A stretch of DNA of 64,000 nucleotides from Micavibrio sp. UBA6145 (GTDB lineage Bacteria > Pseudomonadota > Alphaproteobacteria > Micavibrionales > UBA1664): the NCBI GenBank assembly GCA_002423205.1, contig DIUZ01000026.1, forward strand, positions 124,001 to 188,000. The letters are read 5' to 3'. Shown here piece after piece: positions 57,621-64,000 of this stretch. Made by a program: the position numbers and the translations under genes. The notes beneath the pieces were generated by a model. It made no database searches and was not told where the DNA came from. It was given only the letters and a program-made list of their open reading frames with translations. The first letter of the stretch is position 1. Each line of letters opens with the position of its first letter.

Positions 57621-59930
57621 ATGTCGGGTATTTTCTCATTCCTTCTCGGTGGTTCTGCCGCACGCGCTGAAAAGCGCCGTCTGGAAGCCTTTTTCTCTGG
57701 CCTGCCGCTGGAATATTGCGGCTGGGGCCACGGCGCGGCACGGGGCGGCGGCACGTTGCTGTATTCGCGCGGCTTTACCAAACTGCTGGGTATCGACCGC
57801 CTGACATCGTCCCACGACATCGAAAACGCGCTCGCCCCCGCCGACGCCGCCCTGTTCGAAAGCTATTTCCTGGATTTGTCCCAGAACGGCGCGGCCTTTA
57901 CCGCCACCGTGCGCACCATCAACGGCGACCGGGTTTTAAAAATTTCCGGCACGCGCGGCCGCGATCTGGGCAGCCGCGATGCCTACGACATTGTCTGGCT
58001 TCAGGATGTGACGCCCCATGTCCTTGAAACCGACGATCTGAAAAGCGACCTGAAAACCGCAAATACCCGCGCCGACAAACTGCATGCCACGCTCGATGCC
58101 CTGCCCATGCCGGTATGGATGTCGGACTCGCTCAACGATATTGCGTGGGTGAATGCCGCCTACGCGCGCGTCCTGTCCAAAACTGCGGCGGAAATCGTCG
58201 ATGGCCAGATCTGGCTGCCGGTGACATTGGCCGGGTCCGCCGAAGACCCGTCCGCCATGCTCAAATCCATGGCACGCGATGCACGCGCCAAAAAAATGCA
58301 AAGCGCCATGCGCGCCCGCCTGATCATCGGCGGCCAGCGCCGCATGGCCGAATTCACCTTCCTGCCCGTTGAAAACACCGACCTTGTCATCGTGCAGGCG
58401 TCGGACGTCACCGCGCAGGAAGATGCGGCATCGGAACACAAGCGTTACGTGACGGCGCAGGGCAAGCTTCTGGAGCAGATCAATTCCGCCGTCGCCATCT
58501 TCGGTGCCGACCACCGGCTGGAATTCCACAATTCGTCCTTTGCACGCCTGTGGAATCTGGAAGACACATACCTGAACGACAAGCCCAAGCTGGGCGACGT
58601 CATGGAAAAACTGCGTGAACTGCGCCGCCTGCCGGAACAGGCCGATTTCCGCGCCTTCAAAAAATCATGGGTCGACATGTTCACGGGGCTTTTGCACCCG
58701 CATGAAGACATGCTGTACCTACCGTCCGGCACAGCCGTGCGCATGATCGTGGCACCGCACCCACTCGGTGGTCTGATGATGATCTTCGAAGACGTGACAT
58801 CACGTCTTGAACTGGAATCGTCCTACAACACCCTGATGGCCGTACAGCGCGAAACGCTGGAAAACCTTGACGAAGGTGTCGCCGTGTTCGGATCCGACGG
58901 CCGCCTCAAATTCTTCAACCCGCGCTTCATGCATCTCTGGGGCCTCAACCCAGAAGACCTTGAAGGCGAACCGCATGTCACCCAGCTTGTCGATAAACAA
59001 CGCAAATTCTTCAAGCTCGGCTGGAAGGAAGTTGAAAACATCCTGACCCATCAGGGGCTGCAACGCAAAGCGCAGACACATCAGCTCCACCGCGACGACG
59101 ATACGGTGCTGGAATGCGTATCCGTTCCCATGCCAGACGGCGGCGTGATGGTCACGTACCGCGATGTCACCGACAAAATGCGCGTTGAAATCGCCCTGCG
59201 CGAAAAGGCCGACGCACTGATGGAGGCGGAAAAACTCAAAACCGACTTTCTCGCCAACGTTTCATACCAGCTGCGCACGCCGCTGAACGCCATGACCGGC
59301 TTCGCCGAAATTTTATCGAATGATTATTTCGGCCCCTTAACCGACAAGCAAAAAGAATACACCAAAGGCATTATCGACGCCGGTGCGCAACTCACCACAC
59401 TGATCGACGACATTCTGGACCTGACCCAGATCGAAGCCGGTATGATGTCCCTGCGGCTGCAAAGCGTGGACGTCCACAAACTGGTGCAGGAAGTCTTCAA
59501 CCTGACCCGTGAATGGGCTGGCCGCGAAACATTGCAGGCCGTGCTCGATTGCCCCACCGATATCGGCATGATCCGCGCCGATGCGCGCCGCCTCAAACAG
59601 GTTCTGGTCAACCTGATCCGCAACGCCATCAGCTTCACGCCCGGCGGCGGCACGATCAGCCTGTCCGCATCCGGCACGGGGTCTGAAGTCAAAATCACGG
59701 TCAAGGATTCCGGCATCGGTATTTCCAGCGACGATCAGGAACAGGTTTTTGCACCATTCCAGCGTTCCGCCACCAGCAACGCCAAAGGCGGCGCAGCGGG
59801 TCCGGGCCTCGGCCTGCCGCTCGTACGCGATATCACGCGCATGCATGGCGGCGATGTGAAGATGCTCTCCCGCCTTGGAGAAGGCACATCCGTCACCATC
59901 GTCCTGCCGCGCGCAGGCCCGGCAGATTAA
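57621..59930 (+). CDS. divL: DivL-type cell-cycle pseudokinase (Tyr in place of the phospho-acceptor His)
   Basis: 769 residues from the ATG at 57621. PAS-like sensor domains fill about 1-520, a dimerisation/phosphotransfer helix follows with FLANVSYQLRTPLNAMTGFA (Tyr549 where kinases have His), and a HATPase domain with LIRNAISFTPGGG, VKDSGIGIS and GLGLPLVRDITRMHGGDV. Caulobacter DivL is 769 residues with Tyr550, so length and key residue match from my memory of that family. DivL reads DivK phosphorylation and tunes CckA, hence CtrA. No clear N-terminal membrane helix is visible here, unlike Caulobacter. tsaE, a murU-like gene and addB follow nearby, as in many Alphaproteobacteria. The stop overlaps the convergent FNR gene by 4 bp. 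Confidence 0.85.
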   Translation: MSGIFSFLLGGSAARAEKRRLEAFFSGLPLEYCGWGHGAARGGGTLLYSRGFTKLLGIDRLTSSHDIENALAPADAALFESYFLDLSQNGAAFTATVRTINGDRVLKISGTRGRDLGSRDAYDIVWLQDVTPHVLETDDLKSDLKTANTRADKLHATLDALPMPVWMSDSLNDIAWVNAAYARVLSKTAAEIVDGQIWLPVTLAGSAEDPSAMLKSMARDARAKKMQSAMRARLIIGGQRRMAEFTFLPVENTDLVIVQASDVTAQEDAASEHKRYVTAQGKLLEQINSAVAIFGADHRLEFHNSSFARLWNLEDTYLNDKPKLGDVMEKLRELRRLPEQADFRAFKKSWVDMFTGLLHPHEDMLYLPSGTAVRMIVAPHPLGGLMMIFEDVTSRLELESSYNTLMAVQRETLENLDEGVAVFGSDGRLKFFNPRFMHLWGLNPEDLEGEPHVTQLVDKQRKFFKLGWKEVENILTHQGLQRKAQTHQLHRDDDTVLECVSVPMPDGGVMVTYRDVTDKMRVEIALREKADALMEAEKLKTDFLANVSYQLRTPLNAMTGFAEILSNDYFGPLTDKQKEYTKGIIDAGAQLTTLIDDILDLTQIEAGMMSLRLQSVDVHKLVQEVFNLTREWAGRETLQAVLDCPTDIGMIRADARRLKQVLVNLIRNAISFTPGGGTISLSASGTGSEVKITVKDSGIGISSDDQEQVFAPFQRSATSNAKGGAAGPGLGLPLVRDITRMHGGDVKMLSRLGEGTSVTIVLPRAGPAD

Positions 59931-60961
59931 GCGGCTATAGTCTTGATGTCGGTGCCGGCTTGACCGGGAACGCCCTTGGCGGTCGAGTATTCGACATGCA
60001 GTGCCTTACCGGGATTGAGATGCGCATACGCGGCATGCACCGCGCCTGCCGCTTCCGCAAAGCCGGTGGCAATCAGTTTCAGCTTGTTCGGATAGGTCGC
60101 AATGTCGCCCACGGCATACACGCCGTCCACGCCGGTCTTGCCGGTCGCGGGATCGGTGACGATGTGATTGCCCTCAATCGTAAAGCCCCATGCCGCCATC
60201 GGCCCCAGCTTGGCCGCAAGGCCGAAGAATGCGAGCAGCGCATCCGCAGGAATGATTTTGGTGTCGCCGTCCAGTGTCGCGACCTGCACGCCGCTCATAA
60301 TCGTGCCGTCACCCTCAATGGCTTTAAGCTGGTACGGAATGACCAGATCGATTTTACCGGCGGACGCCAGCGCCTTAAGTTGTTCGACATTGCCGGGTGC
60401 CGCGCGGAACTGGTCGCGGCGATGAATGACAGACACATGTGCGATATCCGATAATGACAATGCCCAGTCGACGGCGGAATCGCCGCCGCCCGCAATGACC
60501 ACGCGCTTGCCCGCGAAATCCTCGCGCCTGCGCACCATGTAAAAAACGGATTTGCCTTCGTAACCTTCAATACCGGTCAGCGGCGGTTTATTGGGGCCGA
60601 ATGCGCCCGCGCCGCCAGCGATGATGACCGCGCCAGCATTGACGGTAACGCCATTGGCATTGGTGATATCAAAACGCCCATTGCTGCGTTTCAGGTCGGT
60701 GACGGCTGCACCCATGTGATAGACGGGTTTGAACGCCGCCGCCTGTGCCTCAAGCCCCGCGATCAGGTCGCCCGCCGCGATTTTGGGAAAGCCCGGAATA
60801 TCGTAAATCGGCTTTTCCGGGTACAGCGCCGTGCACTGCCCGCCGATTTCCGGCAGGGCGTCAAACACCTGGCAGCTCAGCCCCAGCATTCCGCACTGAA
60901 ATACCGTGAAAAGTCCGGCCGGGCCTGCGCCCACAATGGCAACATCTGTTTGCATGGTCAT
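59927..60961 (-). CDS. Ferredoxin-NADP reductase, thioredoxin-reductase-like type
   Basis: 344 residues from the ATG at 60961 (60955 also possible). FAD motif VAIVGAGPAGLFTVFQ, ALPEIGGQCTALYPEKPIYD, NADP motif VVIAGGGDSAVDWALSL and C-terminal GVYAVGDIATYPNK. The CxxC of thioredoxin reductase is absent, so it belongs to the TrxR-like FNR group, which reduces ferredoxin or flavodoxin with NADPH. Confidence 0.92.
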   Translation of the reverse strand: MTMQTDVAIVGAGPAGLFTVFQCGMLGLSCQVFDALPEIGGQCTALYPEKPIYDIPGFPKIAAGDLIAGLEAQAAAFKPVYHMGAAVTDLKRSNGRFDITNANGVTVNAGAVIIAGGAGAFGPNKPPLTGIEGYEGKSVFYMVRRREDFAGKRVVIAGGGDSAVDWALSLSDIAHVSVIHRRDQFRAAPGNVEQLKALASAGKIDLVIPYQLKAIEGDGTIMSGVQVATLDGDTKIIPADALLAFFGLAAKLGPMAAWGFTIEGNHIVTDPATGKTGVDGVYAVGDIATYPNKLKLIATGFAEAAGAVHAAYAHLNPGKALHVEYSTAKGVPGQAGTDIKTIAA

Positions 60962-60983
60962 AGCTATGTGATACCCATTCTCT

Positions 60984-61427
60984 ATGCCCATAAACAAGGT
61001 ATTTCATGTCGAAAATGAGGCGGGACTGGCCGCTATAGCCGCCGAACTGGCCCCCTTGTTCGCAGGCGGTGCCATCGTGGCACTGGAAGGCAATCTGGGT
61101 GCCGGCAAAACCGCCCTGTCCCGCGCCCTGATCCGCGAAATCACCGGCAACCCCGCACTGGATGTCCCAAGCCCGACCTTCACCCTGGTCCAGACTTACG
61201 ACGCGCCCCCGGGCAAGATGGGCGGCGAAATCTGGCATTTTGATTTTTACCGCCTCAAGCACCCGGAAGAGGTCTTCGAACTCGGCTGGGAAGACGCACT
61301 GGCGGGCGGCGGCCTTCTGCTGATGGAATGGGCCGAACGCATTGGCCCGCTTTTGCCGCAGATGCGCACGACCATCACCATCACGCCGCAGGATAACGGC
61401 ACCCGCACAATCGAGGTGCGCGGATGA
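60984..61427 (+). CDS. tsaE: tRNA threonylcarbamoyladenosine ATPase TsaE
   Basis: 147 residues. Walker A GNLGAGKTALSRALI, followed by SPTFTLVQTYDAP and HFDFYRLKHPEEVFELG, all family-typical. TsaE works with TsaB and TsaD to make t6A37. Its stop overlaps the next ATG in an ATGA. Confidence 0.95.
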   Translation: MPINKVFHVENEAGLAAIAAELAPLFAGGAIVALEGNLGAGKTALSRALIREITGNPALDVPSPTFTLVQTYDAPPGKMGGEIWHFDFYRLKHPEEVFELGWEDALAGGGLLLMEWAERIGPLLPQMRTTITITPQDNGTRTIEVRG

Positions 61428-62101
61428 AAATTGAACAGGCCATGATTCTGGCCGCGGGCCTTGGCAACCGCATGCGCCCCCTGACCAATGACCGCCCCAA
61501 ACCGATGGTCGAAGTCATGGGCAAGCCGATCATTGATTACGCGATTGAAGCGCTGAAGGATTTCGGCATCACCAACATCGTTGCCAACACGCATTACAGG
61601 GCCGATGTGATCGAACCGCATCTGCACAAACACGGCGTACGCATATCTCATGAAGATGTCCTGCTCGACACCGGCGGCGGCATAAAAAATGCGCTGCAAT
61701 ATTTCGATCGATCCAAACCCCTTCTTATCCTCGCCGGTGATTCTATCTTGCTGGGCAAAGACACGTTGCCTGACCTTGCGCAGGCATGGGATGGAAACAC
61801 GATGGATCTGCTTTTGCTGTTGCAGCCGCTGGACACGATGGTCCTGACGCCTGCTGTCGGCGACTACGCGCTGGACAACAACATACCGCGCCGCACACCC
61901 GACCATAGCGGCGGCCATATGTGGACCAGTGCGCGCATTCTCAATCCGAAGATCTTTGAAAACACGCCGGACGGCGCGTTCTCATTCCTGTCCGTCATGG
62001 ACGCGGCTGAACAATCCGGCCGCCTTGGCGCGCAGGTGCATAAAGGCACCTGGCATCACCTGACCACACCGGATGACGTGAACCGCGTAAACGCCGCATG
62101 A
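61424..62101 (+). CDS. murU: Sugar-1-phosphate nucleotidyltransferase, MurU-like
   Basis: 225 residues. N-terminal GlmU-like motif MILAAGLGNRMRPLTNDRPKP, then VANTHYRADVIEPHL and LLDTGGGIKNAL, as in MurU (N-acetylmuramate-1-phosphate uridylyltransferase) and mannose-1-P guanylyltransferases. In related genomes an amgK kinase usually sits between tsaE and murU; here it is absent. MurU is the likelier call by neighbourhood. Confidence 0.75.
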   Translation: MKIEQAMILAAGLGNRMRPLTNDRPKPMVEVMGKPIIDYAIEALKDFGITNIVANTHYRADVIEPHLHKHGVRISHEDVLLDTGGGIKNALQYFDRSKPLLILAGDSILLGKDTLPDLAQAWDGNTMDLLLLLQPLDTMVLTPAVGDYALDNNIPRRTPDHSGGHMWTSARILNPKIFENTPDGAFSFLSVMDAAEQSGRLGAQVHKGTWHHLTTPDDVNRVNAA

Positions 62102-64000
62102 ATGTCTTTACCATCCCCGCAACCGTTTCGTTCGTGGACGCGCTCGCCAAGGGCCTGCTCGAACGCGCGGGGAATGACCCGTTAAAACTTGCCGCCATGA
62201 CCGTGCTGGTGCCTAACCGCCGCGCGGCACGATCTTTACGCGATGCCTTCCTGCGCAATTCAAACGGTGTTGCACTTCTGCTGCCCGCCATCCGCCCAAT
62301 TGGTGACGTGGATGAAGACGCACTCGCGCTCAGCCCCGGTTTCGATACATTCGATAACCGCGTTCCCGTAAACGCCCTGCGCCGCCAGCTTGTGCTCGCG
62401 CGGTATCTCACCAAGGCGCAATTCGCCAGTTTCGGCGGCGAAACATTTACGATGGCGCAGGCACTGAGCATGGCCGCCGACCTCGCACGTTTCCTGGATG
62501 CGGTGCATACCGAAGGTCTGACGCTCGACAAACTCGACAATCTTGTGCCGGATGCCTACGCCACCCACTGGCAGGAGGTATTAAGCTTCCTTAAACAGGT
62601 CTTGCGCATTTTCTGGCCCCGCCAGCTGGAGGCCGAAGACGCCCTCGATCCCGGTGCCTACCGCAACGCCATGATCGCGGCCTATACCCAGAGCCTGATC
62701 GACAATCCGCCCGCAACGCCCATTATCGCCGCCGGTTCAACCGGTTCTATCCCCGTCACCGCGGATCTGCTTAAAGCCGTCGCTGAATTGCCGCAGGGCT
62801 GTGTCGTCCTGCCCGGCCTTGACCAGAAACTGGACCACGACAGCTGGACCCAGATCGACGAAGGCCACCCGCAGGCAGGCCTTGCCGCGCTGCTGCTCAA
62901 ATTCGGTGTTACGCGCGGCGATGTTAAACCGTGGGATGCCACGCAAAGCCAGCCGCGCGAAGACCTGATCTCCACCCTCATGCGCCCTGCCGCCACCATC
63001 GGCGCATGGACGGCGCAGCCTGTATCATCACAGGCATTCGACGACCTGCATCTGATCGAAGCCGACACGCTGGACGCCGAAGCCGGTGCCATCGCCGCCA
63101 TCATGCGCAATCACGCGCAGGACACTGCCGCCAATGAACCATGCGTCCTGGTCACGCCGGACCGCGTGCTGGCGGGCCGCGTTGCCGAATACCTCAAACG
63201 CTGGAATATCACGGTTGATGATTCCGCCGGTCAGCCCCTGAACAACACGCCGGTAGGCGCATGGCTTTTACTGCTGGCGGATACACTGCACGAAGAACTG
63301 GCACCAATCCCCCTGCTCGGGCTGCTCAAACACCCGCTGGCAGCCGGCGGCAAAGACTGGCCGAAAGAAGCACCGCCTTATCGCACCTTCATCCGCATGC
63401 TGGACATGCATGTGCTGCGCGGACCGCGTCCTGCACCGGGCTTCAACGGTCTTCATGACCGTGTGAATGAACTGGATAAACCCCTGCGCGACGATATGCG
63501 TGAAGGTTTGCGCGCGCTTGAAAAACTTTTTGCACCCGTCGTCATCGCACAAACCGCGATTGAACGCCTGCGCGCGCTGATGCTGCTGGCTGAAAACCTC
63601 GCCGCATCGAATGACCATACGGGGGCACAGCGCCTCTGGGCCGGCGAAGCGGGTGAATCCGCTGCCACCGTGGTCGCAAGCCTGCTGGAACAGGCGGATG
63701 TTTTCCCCGAACATCTCGACTGGGCCGGTATCGCCGCCGTGCTGGAAGCTGCGATGCAGGGCACCAGCGTGCGTCCGCGCTTCGGCACGCACCCGCGCCT
63801 TGCCATCCTTGGCCCGATTGAGGCGCGCCTGTATCAGGCCCGCACCATGATCCTTGGTGGTCTCAACGAAGGCGCATGGCCGAAACTGGCCGATGTCGAC
63901 GGCTGGATGTCGCGCCCGATGCGCCGTGATTTTGGTTTGCCGCCGCCGGAACGTGCCATCACCCTGTCCGCGCATGATTTCTGCCAGGGTCTCGGCGCAC
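62098..64000 (+). CDS. addB: Double-strand break repair protein AddB (partial, C-terminus off the right edge)
   Basis: The first 634 residues are present. The start overlaps the murU stop in an ATGA. Alphaproteobacterial AddB N-terminus (FTIPATVSFVDALAKGLLE, AAMTVLVPNRRAARSLRDAF), a helicase-like region with LPAIRPIGDVDEDALAL, then VLVTPDRVLAGRVAEYLKRW and the motif MILGGLNEGAWPK. AddAB processes DNA ends for recombination. addA is expected beyond the window. Confidence 0.9.
   Translation, partial: MNVFTIPATVSFVDALAKGLLERAGNDPLKLAAMTVLVPNRRAARSLRDAFLRNSNGVALLLPAIRPIGDVDEDALALSPGFDTFDNRVPVNALRRQLVLARYLTKAQFASFGGETFTMAQALSMAADLARFLDAVHTEGLTLDKLDNLVPDAYATHWQEVLSFLKQVLRIFWPRQLEAEDALDPGAYRNAMIAAYTQSLIDNPPATPIIAAGSTGSIPVTADLLKAVAELPQGCVVLPGLDQKLDHDSWTQIDEGHPQAGLAALLLKFGVTRGDVKPWDATQSQPREDLISTLMRPAATIGAWTAQPVSSQAFDDLHLIEADTLDAEAGAIAAIMRNHAQDTAANEPCVLVTPDRVLAGRVAEYLKRWNITVDDSAGQPLNNTPVGAWLLLLADTLHEELAPIPLLGLLKHPLAAGGKDWPKEAPPYRTFIRMLDMHVLRGPRPAPGFNGLHDRVNELDKPLRDDMREGLRALEKLFAPVVIAQTAIERLRALMLLAENLAASNDHTGAQRLWAGEAGESAATVVASLLEQADVFPEHLDWAGIAAVLEAAMQGTSVRPRFGTHPRLAILGPIEARLYQARTMILGGLNEGAWPKLADVDGWMSRPMRRDFGLPPPERAITLSAHDFCQGLGA

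Overview
The window looks like a GC-rich alphaproteobacterial chromosome. The evidence is a DivL-type pseudokinase with Tyr in place of the phospho-acceptor His, several TTAA-N7-TTAA (CtrA-type) boxes in front of genes, a cvpA-purF pair, a yfgM-bamB-der operon, and a tsaE / sugar-1-P nucleotidyltransferase / addB cluster. A chromosomal Dot/Icm-like secretion block together with a giant RTX adhesin would fit a Micavibrio-like or other host- or prey-interacting lineage, but that placement is inference; no rRNA is present.

Layout. 1-7053 (minus): type IVB secretion genes in the order dotI-dotH-dotG-dotF-dotA, the last running off the left edge. 7281-9861 (minus): an L,D-transpeptidase and isocitrate dehydrogenase. 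10050-13541 (plus): yfgM-like, bamB, der. 13534-16886 (minus): a hypothetical gene, an SDR, purF, cvpA. 17022-17916 (minus): a small Cys-rich secreted protein and a DUF305 protein. 18098-18484: a small coiled-coil protein. 18536-19458: about 0.9 kb with no convincing gene. 19459-21234: a small membrane protein and a succinate-semialdehyde dehydrogenase-like gene. 21612-34364 (plus): a type I secretion locus with a 2468-residue adhesin, a TolC-like channel, an ABC exporter and an HlyD-like adaptor. 34430-37843 (minus): four envelope genes (secreted protein, lipoprotein, second L,D-transpeptidase, Gly-rich secreted protein). 38099-40692: thrS and infC. 40730-42819 (minus): two glycosyltransferases. 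42841-44786: a hydrolase, an XRE regulator and a membrane-anchored protein. 44870-44959: tRNA-Ser(GGA).

44983-49754 is an apparent inserted islet. It is bounded by a perfect 16-bp direct repeat, lies directly behind the tRNA-Ser terminator, and carries only unfamiliar or metal/redox-flavoured genes, including an 802-residue protein, its 216-residue partner, a decayed-looking copy of the 802-residue gene's start, and a double-dyad operator. It is the best candidate for something undescribed. 49757-51365: a SugE/Gdx guanidinium exporter under a guanidine-III riboswitch, a class I amidotransferase and a small helical protein. 51436-57510: dusB, a DUF4142 protein, an MFS transporter, queH, an ABC-F ATPase and a membrane protein. 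57621-64000: divL, a TrxR-like ferredoxin-NADP reductase, tsaE, murU-like and addB (cut by the right edge).

Together the window joins surface and secretion machinery (T4BSS, T1SS adhesin, L,D-transpeptidases) with a cell-cycle control gene. CtrA-type boxes sit upstream of the adhesin, the lipoprotein, the Gly-rich protein and the coiled-coil protein, suggesting that part of the surface programme is under the DivL-CckA-CtrA pathway.
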